The position numbers and the translations under genes are program-made. The notes under the pieces are model-generated. The model did not search any database and was not told where the DNA came from. It was given only the letters and a program-made list of their open reading frames with translations. Shown here one piece after another: positions 42,835-51,526 of a DNA stretch of 64,000 nucleotides. Origin of the DNA: Microbacterium sp. GCS4 (GTDB taxonomy: Bacteria > Actinomycetota > Actinomycetes > Actinomycetales > Microbacteriaceae); the NCBI RefSeq assembly GCF_001262495.1, contig NZ_LGYE01000002.1:114368-178367 (forward strand), in the 5' to 3' direction. Positions within the stretch are counted from its first letter, which is position 1; every line of letters begins with the position of its first letter.

Positions 42835-44124
42835 ATGACCGAGAAGCCCCGCACGCGCGAGACGCGCCCCGCGACCGCGTCGTCCCGTCCCGCGGGGACC
42901 ACGATCCGTGCCACCGGCGGCACGCAGGTGCGTCCGGCGACCGAGGGCTGGACGCAGCAGAAGGATGCCGAGGGGCGGCCGCTCCTGCAGTTCGCGAGCC
43001 CCAAGCGCGGCAAGCCACCCGTGCACCTCGCCGACCTCACGCCGGCCGAGCGCGTCGACAAGGTGAAGGAGCTGGGTCTTCCGGGGTTCCGGGCCAAGCA
43101 GCTCTCCACGCATTACTTCCGGCACTACACGTCGGACGCCGCCGAGATGACCGACCTCCCCGCCGGCATCCGCGAGGAGCTCGTCGCCGGCATGCTCCCG
43201 CCGCTCATGACCGAGGTGCGCCGCCTCGAGACCGACCGCGGCGACACGATCAAGTTCCTGTGGCGTCTGCACGACGGCGCGCTCGTCGAGTCCGTGCTCA
43301 TGCGCTACCCGGGCCGCATCACGCTGTGCGTGTCGTCGCAGGCAGGGTGCGGCATGAACTGCCCGTTCTGCGCCACGGGCCAGGCCGGGCTCACGCGCAA
43401 CATGTCGACGGCCGAGATCGTCGAGCAGATCGTGCGCGCCAACCGCCTGATCGCCGACGGCGGGCTGGGCGGCAAGAAGGCCGACGACCACTCCATGGAG
43501 CGCGTCTCGAACATCGTCTTCATGGGCATGGGGGAGCCGCTCGCGAACTACAAGCGCGTGATGGATGCCGTGCGCATCATGGTCGCCCCGCAGCCCGACG
43601 GCCTCGGGATGAGCGCGCGCGGCATCACGGTGTCGACGGTCGGTCTCGTGCCCGCGATCAAGAAGCTCGCCGACGAGAACATCCCGGTGACCTTCGCGCT
43701 GTCGCTGCACGCCCCGGACGACCACCTGCGCGACGAGCTCATCCCGGTGAACTCGCGCTGGAAGGTCGACGAGGCCCTCGACGCCGCCTACGACTACTAC
43801 GCCAAGACGGGCCGCCGGGTGTCGATCGAGTACGCGCTCATCAAGGACATGAACGACCACGCCTGGCGCGCCGACCTCCTCGCCGAGAAGCTCAACCAGC
43901 GGGGACGCGGCTGGGTGCACGTGAACCCGATCCCGTTGAACCCGACGCCGGGCTCGATCTGGACCTCGTCCGAGAAGGACGTGCAGGACGAGTTCGTGCG
44001 CCGCCTCAACGACGCCGGCATCCCGACGACCCTCCGCGACACCCGCGGCAAGGAGATCGACGGCGCGTGCGGTCAGCTCGTCGCGACGACCGAGGACGAA
44101 GCCGCCGCGGCCGCCCTGGCCTGA
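42835..44124 (+). CDS. rlmN: 23S rRNA (adenine-2503-C2)-methyltransferase RlmN
   Basis: A 429-residue radical-SAM enzyme that methylates A2503 of 23S rRNA (and A37 of some tRNAs). The iron-sulfur motif CxxxCxxC is seen in [16 protein letters not shown], preceded by TLCVSSQ with its structural cysteine, and the second methyl-carrying cysteine in [10 protein letters not shown] near the end. The N-terminal 50 residues are a charged, disordered extension. Its 3' end overlaps the oppositely directed NQO gene by 52 bases. A TACCCT -10 box seven bases before the ATG suggests a leaderless message. Confidence 0.95.
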   Translation: MTEKPRTRETRPATASSRPAGTTIRATGGTQVRPATEGWTQQKDAEGRPLLQFASPKRGKPPVHLADLTPAERVDKVKELGLPGFRAKQLSTHYFRHYTSDAAEMTDLPAGIREELVAGMLPPLMTEVRRLETDRGDTIKFLWRLHDGALVESVLMRYPGRITLCVSSQAGCGMNCPFCATGQAGLTRNMSTAEIVEQIVRANRLIADGGLGGKKADDHSMERVSNIVFMGMGEPLANYKRVMDAVRIMVAPQPDGLGMSARGITVSTVGLVPAIKKLADENIPVTFALSLHAPDDHLRDELIPVNSRWKVDEALDAAYDYYAKTGRRVSIEYALIKDMNDHAWRADLLAEKLNQRGRGWVHVNPIPLNPTPGSIWTSSEKDVQDEFVRRLNDAGIPTTLRDTRGKEIDGACGQLVATTEDEAAAAALA

Positions 44125-44711
44125 GCGGATCTTCTGTCTGCGGCATCCCGGATGCCGTCGCGCCGTCCGAGTTCCTCGACGCGCGCGATCCATGATGCGA
44201 TGCGTTCCGGACTCGCCGTCTTGACCCCCAGCATCCGGTGCGTCCGGACTGAGCGGATGCCGCAGAGCCGCAGCGTGTTGCGGGCGACCTGCGTCTGCGC
44301 GGGCAGGCCGGTGAAGGGCACGGCGTACCAGGGGGTGTCGGCGAGCAGGATCAGCCGACCGCGCCGGGCGGGGAGCAGTCCCTCGGGGATCCCGAGCGTC
44401 GAGTAGCGGTACTCCTGCTGCGGCAGCAGCGCGCGGTCGAAGAAGCCCTTGAGGACCGCGGGCACGGAGCCCCACCACAGCGGGGTCATCACGGTCACGG
44501 ACGAGGCTTCGTGCAGCATCCGCTTGGCGTCGGCGAGGTCGGGCTCCAGGTCCATGCGCTCGCGATAGCCGAACCGCAGTGAGGGGTCGAAGGCGAGGTC
44601 GCGCACCGCGAGAACGCGCGCGTCGCCGTGCGCGGCGGCGTAGCGCCGGGCGAGCTCGGCGGTCAGCGAGCGGGCGTCGGGGTGGCCGTCGAGGACGAGG
44701 GCGGTGGTCAT
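44073..44711 (-). CDS. NAD(P)H:quinone oxidoreductase-like flavoprotein
   Basis: A 212-residue flavodoxin-fold protein. The FMN/FAD-binding start reads [21 protein letters not shown], and the loop [19 protein letters not shown] near residue 80-98 is the NQO hallmark. The middle holds [10 protein letters not shown]. Such enzymes reduce quinones or nitro compounds with NAD(P)H. The last 17 codons overlap the rlmN end on the opposite strand, so the C-terminal tail (Ala/Ser-rich) may be dispensable. The gene is divergent from a TetR regulator across a palindromic operator. Confidence 0.85.
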   Translation of the reverse strand: MTTALVLDGHPDARSLTAELARRYAAAHGDARVLAVRDLAFDPSLRFGYRERMDLEPDLADAKRMLHEASSVTVMTPLWWGSVPAVLKGFFDRALLPQQEYRYSTLGIPEGLLPARRGRLILLADTPWYAVPFTGLPAQTQVARNTLRLCGIRSVRTHRMLGVKTASPERIASWIARVEELGRRDGIRDAADRRSAQARAAAAASSSVVATS

Positions 44712-44721
44712 GGCTGCTCCA

Positions 44722-44758
44722 ATGTTGACACTGTCAATGTGGTGGACACTGTCAACAT
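44722..44758. promoter_or_regulatory. TetR-type operator between NQO and regulator genes
   Basis: ATGTTGACA (44722-44730) and TGTCAACAT (44750-44758) form an inverted pair, each extended into an inner near-palindrome TTGACACTGTCAA (44725-44737) and GACACTGTCAAC. This fills most of the 55-bp gap. The two half-elements also look like TTGACA -35 boxes for opposite promoters, so binding would block both. Confidence 0.75.
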
Positions 44759-44766
44759 AAGGAACA

Positions 44767-45345
44767 ATGTTGCTCGTGTCAAGTTCTCGATCCGGATATC
44801 ACCACGGCGACCTCGCGCACGCCCTCGAGGCCGCGGCGATGCAGCTGCTGGCCGATCGTCCGGCGCAGGAGATCAGCCTGCGCGAGGTGGCCCGCGCCGC
44901 CGACGTGAGCCACAACGCGCCGTACCATCACTTCTCCGACCGTCGCGGGCTGCTCAAGGTGCTCGCCGAGCGGAGCATGGCCGACCTCGTCGACGCGGTG
45001 CGCCTCGCGATCGGGCGGGCACCCGACGCGACCGCGGCCGCGATCGACGGCGGCGCGGCCTACATCCGCTACGCAGTCGAGAATCCGCATGGCTTCGACG
45101 TGATCTACGACCCGACCGTGTGCATCCCCGGCGAGCCGAGTGACACGATGGCTCCCCTCATCGCAGAACTGGAAGGTCAGCTGTCCCGCGCGGCAGCCTC
45201 CGCCGGCCTCGGCACCGCGGACGACGTCACGGGGATCTGGGGTCTCGTGCACGGCCTCGGGACGCTCTGCGCCGCGGGGCATTTCCCCCTCGACGCCGCG
45301 CTCGCCGGGTACGAGCACACGCTGCGCCGCATGCTCCCCGGCTGA
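44767..45345 (+). CDS. TetR/AcrR-family transcriptional regulator
   Basis: A 192-residue regulator with an N-terminal helix-turn-helix (SLREVARAADVSHNAPYHHFSDRRGLLKVL, here residues 36-65, with core VARAADVSHNAPYHHF) and a C-terminal ligand pocket. It is the partner of the palindromic operator at 44722-44758 and should repress itself and the NQO gene. The ATG at 44767 (MLLVSSSR) gives an N-terminal arm of about 12 residues before the HTH. Confidence 0.88.
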   Translation: MLLVSSSRSGYHHGDLAHALEAAAMQLLADRPAQEISLREVARAADVSHNAPYHHFSDRRGLLKVLAERSMADLVDAVRLAIGRAPDATAAAIDGGAAYIRYAVENPHGFDVIYDPTVCIPGEPSDTMAPLIAELEGQLSRAAASAGLGTADDVTGIWGLVHGLGTLCAAGHFPLDAALAGYEHTLRRMLPG

Positions 45346-45419
45346 GCCCGCGGGATCTCGCGGCGGAGACACAGGCACCGTCCACGTTTTCCACAGGCGA
45401 CCTTTCGTAGATTGTCGGG

Positions 45420-47036
45420 ATGCCCTATTCCGCTCACCGTCCCGGACGGTTCGACTCGCAGGGGCGGATCATCGTCGACAGCGACCCGAACGCCGACACG
45501 GATGACCTCGAATTCCTGCGCGCCTACGAGCCGAGCGGCGCCGACAGCGCCGACGCGCAGTCGACCGCGCCGATCGACGAGCGCGTGGTGACGACGGATG
45601 AGACGGATGCCGCGGCATCCCGTCCCGCCCGTGAGCCGAAGCCGCGTCGTCAGCCGCGCGAGAAGAAGCCGCGCGTCCCCGGATCCCGCCTGCGCACGCT
45701 CGCGATCCTCGGCGGTGCGGAGGGCGAGATCCTCGACCGCGTTCCCGGGGAGACCCCGCGGTTCGTGCAGATGTTCTTCGTGCTCGCCGGCACCGCCCTC
45801 GTATCGGCGATCTCCATGCTCTTCGCCCTCACCACGGGAGTGCAGGCCGCGATCTGGCTGGCGGTGCCTCTCGCGATCGTGTGGGCGCTGATCATCTTCA
45901 ACCTCGACCGGTTCCTCACGTCGACCATGACGTCGACCCGCAACGTGTGGCGTCTGATCGGCCTCGCGATCCCGCGTATCGTCATGGCGGCGATCATCGG
46001 CTTCGTCGTCGCCGAGCCTCTCGTGCTGCAGATCTTCCACAACGACATCGCCCGCGAGGTCGCCTCGACCAACATCACCCAGGCGCAGTCCGACCAGGAC
46101 GCACTCGAGACCGGTCCGGAGAAGAAGGCCCTGGATGCGGCATCCGATCGCGTCGCCGAACTCGAGAACCAGGCCGCGACGGGCATCGTCGCCGGCACCG
46201 ACTCCTCGTCGGCGAGCGAGTCCGCCGCGCAGGCGACCGTCGACGACGTCACCGCCAAGATGACCGCCCAGCAGGCCGTGATCGACCAGGCGCGCGTGCT
46301 GTACCAGTGCGAGCTCACCGGCGAGGGCGCGGGGACGGTGCCCGGCTGCACGGGCGTGAACGGCGAGGGCGCGAGCTCGGATGCCGCGAAGGCCCAGCTC
46401 GCCGAGGCGCAGCAGACCTACGACGCGCTCGCCGCACAGCTGCGCACCGCGAACGAGGAGCTCGCCGCCGCGGGCACCTCGGCCAAGGAGAACACCACGG
46501 CCTCCGAGACCCAGAACCGCGAAGAGGCGAAGTCGCAGCTGCCCGCCGCCCGCGACTCGTACGAGACGGCGCTCGCCGCGTACAACGCCCGCGCCGAGTC
46601 GGTCGCCTCCGGCAACGCCGGCGCCATCGGTCTGCTCAGTCAGATCAGCGGGCTGAACCGCCTGAGCGCGAAGGAGCCCACCATCCTGTGGGCGCACATC
46701 CTCATCGCGGCGCTGTTCTTCATGATCGAGCTGCTGCCCGTGCTCGTGAAGGTGCTCACCTCCTACGGCGACCCCTCGCTGTACGAGCGTGCCCTGGCGA
46801 TCCGCAAGCAGGTCGCGCTCGACAAGGTCACGGCCGAGGGCTTCCGCGACCGCGCCGCGATCGTCAATGAGCAGTCGAACGGCATCCAGGCGGAGGCGGA
46901 TGCCGCGGCGCCGCAGACCCGCGCCGAGCGGCGCGAGGCGGAGAAGGCCGAGGCGGAGGAGCGCGAGCGGGTCGAGCAGCGCGCGCAGGCGCAGACCCTG
47001 GAGGATCAGGAGCGGCTGCTGCAGACGCAGGCCTGA
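45420..47036 (+). CDS. DUF4407 membrane protein
   Basis: A 538-residue protein. A polar N terminus (residues 1-110, rich in Asp, Arg and Pro) precedes a pair of helices (117-160) and another near 180-205 with AIIGFVVAEPLVLQIF. A long coiled or disordered middle part (residues 210-415) follows, then a fourth helix (about 423-445) and a charged coiled C terminus rich in RREAEKAEAEERERVEQRAQ. This matches DUF4407 proteins, which are of unknown function. A TAGATT -10 box seven bases before the ATG suggests a leaderless message. A Cys pair (QCELTGEGAG...GCTG) may form an extracytoplasmic disulfide. Confidence 0.87.
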   Translation: MPYSAHRPGRFDSQGRIIVDSDPNADTDDLEFLRAYEPSGADSADAQSTAPIDERVVTTDETDAAASRPAREPKPRRQPREKKPRVPGSRLRTLAILGGAEGEILDRVPGETPRFVQMFFVLAGTALVSAISMLFALTTGVQAAIWLAVPLAIVWALIIFNLDRFLTSTMTSTRNVWRLIGLAIPRIVMAAIIGFVVAEPLVLQIFHNDIAREVASTNITQAQSDQDALETGPEKKALDAASDRVAELENQAATGIVAGTDSSSASESAAQATVDDVTAKMTAQQAVIDQARVLYQCELTGEGAGTVPGCTGVNGEGASSDAAKAQLAEAQQTYDALAAQLRTANEELAAAGTSAKENTTASETQNREEAKSQLPAARDSYETALAAYNARAESVASGNAGAIGLLSQISGLNRLSAKEPTILWAHILIAALFFMIELLPVLVKVLTSYGDPSLYERALAIRKQVALDKVTAEGFRDRAAIVNEQSNGIQAEADAAAPQTRAERREAEKAEAEERERVEQRAQAQTLEDQERLLQTQA

Positions 47037-47117
47037 GCGTGAATTCGGGATGCTGTCAGCGAGCTTCTCGCGTGAGCGCACGGCCCGCGCCCCGGCATCC
47101 GCGAGTAGCGTTGCAGC

Positions 47118-48131
47118 ATGGTCAACTATCGCTACCTCGGTAACAGCGGACTCAAGGTCTCGGAGATCACCTACGGCAACTGGGTCACCCACGCCTCGCA
47201 GGTCGGTGACGAAGCCGCCGTGAAGACGGTGCACGCCGCGCTGGATGCCGGAATCACCACGTTCGACACGGCCGACACGTACGCCAACACGGCCGCCGAG
47301 GTCGTGCTCGGCAAGGCCCTCGAAGGTCAGCGCCGCGAGAGCCTCGAGATCTTCACGAAGGTCTACTTCCCGACCGGCCCGAAGGGCCCGAACGACACCG
47401 GGCTCAGCCGCAAGCACATCATGGAGTCGATCGACGGCTCGCTGACGCGCCTCGGAACGGACCACGTCGACCTGTACCAGGCGCACCGCTTCGACTACGA
47501 GACGCCGCTCGAGGAGACGTTCCAGGCGTTCGCCGACGTCGTGCGCCAGGGCAAGGCGCTCTACATCGGCGTCTCCGAGTGGACCGCGGAGCAGCTGCAG
47601 GACGGACACGCGCTCGCGCGCCAGCTCGGCATCCAGCTCATCTCCAACCAGCCGCAGTACTCGATGCTGCACCGTGTGATCGAGGGCAAGGTCGTGCCGG
47701 CCTCCGAGGAGCTCGGCATCTCGCAGATCGTGTGGTCGCCCATGGCGCAGGGCGTGCTGAGTGGCAAGTACCTGCCGGGTCAGCCGGTTCCCGCGGGATC
47801 GCGGGCGACCGATCCGCACAGCGGCTCCGACTTCATCAAGGGCTTCCTGCAGGACGACATCCTCACCGCCGTGCAGAAGCTCAAGCCGATCGCCGAGCAG
47901 GCCGGTCTCACGATGCCCCAGCTCGCGATCGCGTGGGTGCTGCAGAACCCCAACGTGGCCGCGGCGCTCGTCGGAGCATCCCGTCCCGAGCAGCTCGCCG
48001 ACACGGTCAAGGCCTCGGGTGTCACGCTCGACGCCGACACCCTCGCGGCGATCGACGAGGCCCTCGGCGACACGGTGAACCGGGATGCCGAGGCCACGTA
48101 CTCGGTCTCCCCGAAGTCCCGGCTCGTCTGA
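47118..48131 (+). CDS. Aldo/keto reductase (potassium-channel beta-subunit-like)
   Basis: A 337-residue TIM-barrel NADPH enzyme. The tetrad Asp-Tyr-Lys-His is seen in DTADTYANTAAEVVLG, FTKVYFPT and YQAHRFDYETP. The closing SxxEQLxxN region appears as PEQLADTVKASGV. It is close to the Kv-beta / voltage-gated-channel-like group of bacterial AKRs. The substrate is unknown. It is monocistronic, and its convergent end is closed by the nested hairpin before the malG-like gene. Confidence 0.9.
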   Translation: MVNYRYLGNSGLKVSEITYGNWVTHASQVGDEAAVKTVHAALDAGITTFDTADTYANTAAEVVLGKALEGQRRESLEIFTKVYFPTGPKGPNDTGLSRKHIMESIDGSLTRLGTDHVDLYQAHRFDYETPLEETFQAFADVVRQGKALYIGVSEWTAEQLQDGHALARQLGIQLISNQPQYSMLHRVIEGKVVPASEELGISQIVWSPMAQGVLSGKYLPGQPVPAGSRATDPHSGSDFIKGFLQDDILTAVQKLKPIAEQAGLTMPQLAIAWVLQNPNVAAALVGASRPEQLADTVKASGVTLDADTLAAIDEALGDTVNRDAEATYSVSPKSRLV

Positions 48132-48140
48132 CCCGGCCTC

Positions 48141-48228
48141 CTCGCCGAGCCACCCCCGTACGATCGAACCCGCCCCTTGCGTGCAGTACGCAAGGGGCGG
48201 GTTCGTCTGAAGAGGGGTGGCTCGGCGC
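48141..48228. terminator. Nested hairpin between AKR and ABC permease genes
   Basis: The inner stem CGAACCCGCCCCTTGCGT pairs with ACGCAAGGGGCGGGTTCG (48165-48205). An outer stem GCCGAGCCACCCC pairs with GGGGTGGCTCGGC. It lies between convergent genes and should terminate both. The first 20 bases (CTCGCCGAGCCACCCCCGTA) recur exactly at 53667-53686. Confidence 0.85.
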
Positions 48229-48241
48229 AGGGATGCCGGAG

Positions 48242-49156
48242 CTACTCCTTCACGGCGCCGGCGGTGAGGCCCTGCACGATCCAGCGGCTCGCGAGCGCGA
48301 ACATCGCCATGGTCGGCAGGATCGTCAGCACAGCGGCGGCGCTCATCGAGCCCCAGTCGATGTTGAACGTCGAGATGAAGCCGTTCAGCGCCGAGGGGAC
48401 GGTGCGGTTCTCGTCGGTGTTCATCAGCACGACCGACAGGAACAGCTCGTTCCAGCAGTTCACGAAGTTGAAGATGAACGCCGCGATGATGCCCGGCGTC
48501 ATCACGGGGACGAGCACGCGGAACAGGGCGCCGAGGCGCGAGCATCCGTCGATCATCGCCGCCTCTTCGAGCGCGTCGGGCACGTTCTCGAAGAACCCGC
48601 GCAGCATGACCGTCGAGAACGGGATGCAGATCGCGATGTACACGAGGATCAGGCCGGGCTTCGTGTCGACGAGACCGAGGTCGGTCATCATCGAGTACAG
48701 CGGCCCGAGCGCGATGAACGCCGGGATCATCTGCGTGAGCAGGAACGCGATCAGCACCGCGCCCTTGCCCCGGAACTCGAACCGCGCGATCACGTAGGCG
48801 CTCAGCAGGGCGATCAGCGTCGCCACGGCGCCGGCGACGATCGCGACGAGCGCCGAGTTGCCGAGGAACGTCGCGAACGCGCTCTGCTGGAACAGCTTCA
48901 CGTAGTTCTCGAACGACGGCTCGCTGGGCCAGTACTCGATCGGGAACCGGTTGATCGTGCCGGGCGACTTGATCGACGTGAGCGCGATCCAGTACAGCGG
49001 GAACAGCGTGATCACGAGCCAGAGGCCGAGGCCGACCACGCGGACGACGCCGCCGGCCGTGACGCGACGACGGCCGCGCGGAGCCTTCGCGGCGTCCGGC
49101 ACCGTCAGCACCCGCGTCTCGGTCATGGTCGTGCCGGTGGGGGTGGTGATGGTCAT
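48242..49156 (-). CDS. Carbohydrate ABC transporter permease, MalG family
   Basis: A 304-residue inner-membrane permease with six helices. The EAA loop that docks the ATPase is EEAAMIDGCSRLGALFRVLVP near residue 195-215 (here with core EEAAMIDGCS). A polar N-terminal extension of about 30 residues precedes the first helix. The ATG overlaps the MalF-like gene by four bases, so the pair is co-translated. No ATPase gene is present in the unit, so it presumably uses a shared MsmX/MsiK-type ATPase encoded elsewhere, as is common in actinobacteria. Confidence 0.94.
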   Translation of the reverse strand: MTITTPTGTTMTETRVLTVPDAAKAPRGRRRVTAGGVVRVVGLGLWLVITLFPLYWIALTSIKSPGTINRFPIEYWPSEPSFENYVKLFQQSAFATFLGNSALVAIVAGAVATLIALLSAYVIARFEFRGKGAVLIAFLLTQMIPAFIALGPLYSMMTDLGLVDTKPGLILVYIAICIPFSTVMLRGFFENVPDALEEAAMIDGCSRLGALFRVLVPVMTPGIIAAFIFNFVNCWNELFLSVVLMNTDENRTVPSALNGFISTFNIDWGSMSAAAVLTILPTMAMFALASRWIVQGLTAGAVKE

Positions 49157-50118
49157 CGCTGGGCCCTCCGCATCGCCATCAGGTAGAACGCGCAGAACAC
49201 GAACAGGAACGCGACGACGATCAGTCCGATCGCGCTCGCGATGCCGTAGTTGCCCTGCTGCGTGTAGTTGATCATCCACGTCGTGATGATGTGCGTCTGG
49301 TTCGCGGGTCCGCCGTTCGTCATCGCGTAGATGATGTCGGGGAAGTTGAAGATCCAGATCACGCGCAGCAGGATCGTCAGCAGCAGCGTCACCGAGATGT
49401 ACGGGATGATGATCGAGAACAGCTGCCGCACCTTGCCGGCGCCGTCGAGGCTCGCCGCCTCGAGCATCTCGTCGGGCACCGACTGGAGAGCCGCGAGGAT
49501 CATGATCGCGAAGAACGTCACGCCGTACCAGACGTTCGCGACGATGACCGCGAACATCGCCAGCTTCGGGTCGGCCAGCCACGGAAGGGGGGCGTCGATG
49601 AGCCCGGCCTTCATGAGCAGGTCGTTGACGACGCCGAACTCCGCGTTGAACATCCAGCGGAACAGCATCCCGATGAGGAAGCCCGAGACCGCCCACGGGA
49701 AGAACACCAGCGCCTGGTAGACACCGCGGAACCGGAACCGCTTGCGCAGTGCGAGAGCGATCAGGAACCCGATCACCAGCTGCGGCACGAGGGAGCCCAC
49801 GACCCAGAGGATCGAGTTCCACGCGACGATCGGGAAGGCCGGGTCCTGGAAGACCGTGACGAAGTTGTCGAAGCCGACCCACGGGGTCGAGGTGAGGTCC
49901 CACAGGTTCCAGTCGTGGAACGCCATGCGCGCGCCCTGCAGCATCGGCCAGTACGTGAACCAGGCGACGAACACGATCGCCGGGGCCATGAAGGCCAGCA
50001 GGGTCAGCGCGTGACGCCCGCGGAACGGACGCCGACGCGGACCGGGGGAGGAGGCCCCGCCGGCGGCTTCTTTCGAAGCCGTGCCGGCGGAACCCCTCTC
50101 ACGAAGAGCGGATGACAC
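49153..50118 (-). CDS. Carbohydrate ABC transporter permease, MalF family
   Basis: A 321-residue permease with six helices and a Pro/Gly/Arg-rich N terminus (residues 1-35). The EAA loop is LEAASLDGAGKVRQLFSIIIP (core EAASLDGAGK). It starts at a GTG three bases after the stop of the binding-protein gene. It is the partner of the MalG-like permease. Confidence 0.94.
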   Translation of the reverse strand: MSSALRERGSAGTASKEAAGGASSPGPRRRPFRGRHALTLLAFMAPAIVFVAWFTYWPMLQGARMAFHDWNLWDLTSTPWVGFDNFVTVFQDPAFPIVAWNSILWVVGSLVPQLVIGFLIALALRKRFRFRGVYQALVFFPWAVSGFLIGMLFRWMFNAEFGVVNDLLMKAGLIDAPLPWLADPKLAMFAVIVANVWYGVTFFAIMILAALQSVPDEMLEAASLDGAGKVRQLFSIIIPYISVTLLLTILLRVIWIFNFPDIIYAMTNGGPANQTHIITTWMINYTQQGNYGIASAIGLIVVAFLFVFCAFYLMAMRRAQR

Positions 50119-50121
50119 GGA

Positions 50122-51438
50122 TCAACCCTTCTCCGCGGCGTACTTCTCGGTCCAGAACGTGTCCCACGACTCGAGCAGCTCGCTCGTCGACATGTTGCCG
50201 AGCAGCACGTTCTGCACATCCTGGTCGGACTTCTGGATCCACTCGGTCCACCAGCTCACTCCGCGCGGCTGGCGCACGTTCACGTAGGTCTCCGGGTCCT
50301 CCGTCATGGTGACGTAGCTGGTCCACGGGCCCGTCGAGTAGAACTCGTCGTCGGCCGCCTCCGCGATGATCGGCACGAGGCTGTTCGCCTGCGCGAACTC
50401 GGTTGCGGGCTCGGCCGACGAGAGGAATTCGACGAGCTTCACCGCGGCCTCCTGGTGCTCGCTGTTCTCGGCGACACCCCAGCCGGCGACCGCCAGCGGC
50501 TGCGCGGCCTTGCCCGAAGGGCCGACGAGCAGCGGAGCGGTGTCCCACTGGTCCTCGGTGAGCGAGGAGTCCTGCACGGTCGCGATGACCTCGGGGTCCT
50601 GCAGCAGGAACGCGGTGGTGCCGTTCGTGAAGCCGGCGACCATCTCGGGGTAGCCCCACGAGACGGCCGAGGGCGGCGACGCCTCGGTGAACAGGTCGAA
50701 GTAGTCGTCGACGGCATCCTGTGCCTCGGGGGCGGCGAAGATCGTCGAGCCGTCCTTCATGAGGAACGCGTCCTCGGTGTCGAGGCCGTCGATCGTGTAG
50801 GCCTCGATCGCCGCGACCACGTTGCTGTTGGCGTTCGCTCCGCCGCGGAAGGCGTAGCCGTAGACGTTGTTCGACGGGTCCTGGATGGCGCTGGCCTGCT
50901 CGAGGAGGTCCTCCCAGCTGTGCGGCGGACCGTCGAAGCCGGCGTCGGCAACGAGGTCGGTGCGGTAGAACAGCGACAGACCGTAGAAGCCGTAGGGCAC
51001 GAAGTAGCTCTTGCCGTCGGCCGCGACCGACGCGGACTGCGCGTTGTCGGTCAGGGCGTCCCAGCCGTCCCACTTCTCCAGGTCGGCGGTCATGTCGTAC
51101 AGCCAGCCGTTGTTCGCGAACGGGCCGACCGTGATGTCGCGGACCTCGAGCACGTCGACGCCCTTGCCGGACTGCAGCATCTGCTGGATCTTCGCGTCGG
51201 CCTGCTCGGTCGGCGGCGAGACCAGGTTGACCTTGATGTCGGGGTTCTCCTTCTCGAACTCGTCGAGCAGGCCGCGGATCAGGTCGGTGCGGGCCGGGTT
51301 GGTCAGGCTCTCGACCATCTGCAGCGTCACGGTGCCGTCGGCGGACGAGCCGCCGCTGCCGCCGGAGCAGCCGGTGAGCGCGAGTGCGGCGACGGTGCCG
51401 ATTCCCGCTGCGGTCGTCAAGATGCGGTTCTTCTTCAC
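50122..51438 (-). CDS. Carbohydrate ABC transporter substrate-binding lipoprotein
   Basis: A 438-residue exported lipoprotein with a signal peptide and lipobox (ALALTGCSGG, cysteine near residue 24). The remainder is the bilobed family-1 extracellular solute-binding protein (TVTLQMVESLTNPARTDLIR; FAQANSLVPI near the C terminus). The start is GTG. It is followed three bases later by the permeases. The upstream leader on its own strand is a C/A-rich repeat (51454-51505). A sugar or oligosaccharide is likely the ligand, but not shown. Confidence 0.94.
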   Translation of the reverse strand: MKKNRILTTAAGIGTVAALALTGCSGGSGGSSADGTVTLQMVESLTNPARTDLIRGLLDEFEKENPDIKVNLVSPPTEQADAKIQQMLQSGKGVDVLEVRDITVGPFANNGWLYDMTADLEKWDGWDALTDNAQSASVAADGKSYFVPYGFYGLSLFYRTDLVADAGFDGPPHSWEDLLEQASAIQDPSNNVYGYAFRGGANANSNVVAAIEAYTIDGLDTEDAFLMKDGSTIFAAPEAQDAVDDYFDLFTEASPPSAVSWGYPEMVAGFTNGTTAFLLQDPEVIATVQDSSLTEDQWDTAPLLVGPSGKAAQPLAVAGWGVAENSEHQEAAVKLVEFLSSAEPATEFAQANSLVPIIAEAADDEFYSTGPWTSYVTMTEDPETYVNVRQPRGVSWWTEWIQKSDQDVQNVLLGNMSTSELLESWDTFWTEKYAAEKG

Positions 51439-51453
51439 GAGGTGCCTCTCAAT

Positions 51454-51505
51454 TTCGGGTGGTGGTGGGTTCGGGTGGTGGTGGTTCGGGCGATGGTGGG
51501 TGCGG
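51454..51505. repeat. 15-16-bp tandem repeats in the leader of the binding-protein gene
   Basis: Units TTCGGGTGGTGGTGG(G) at about 51454, 51470 and 51485 (the last as TTCGGGCGATGGTGGG), then a diverged TGCGGATGGGGG. The plus strand is rich in GGG/GG tracts and could form a G-quadruplex; the transcribed minus strand is C-rich and would be an unstructured leader of the binding-protein gene. Confidence 0.75.
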
Positions 51506-51526
51506 ATGGGGGATCGGGTCGTGCGG

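Noticed and set aside
45387..45395. TTTTCCACA, a perfect DnaA-box match
   Set aside because: A single box in a 75-bp gap with no clustering, no AT-rich unwinding region and no dnaA or dnaN nearby; not an origin.
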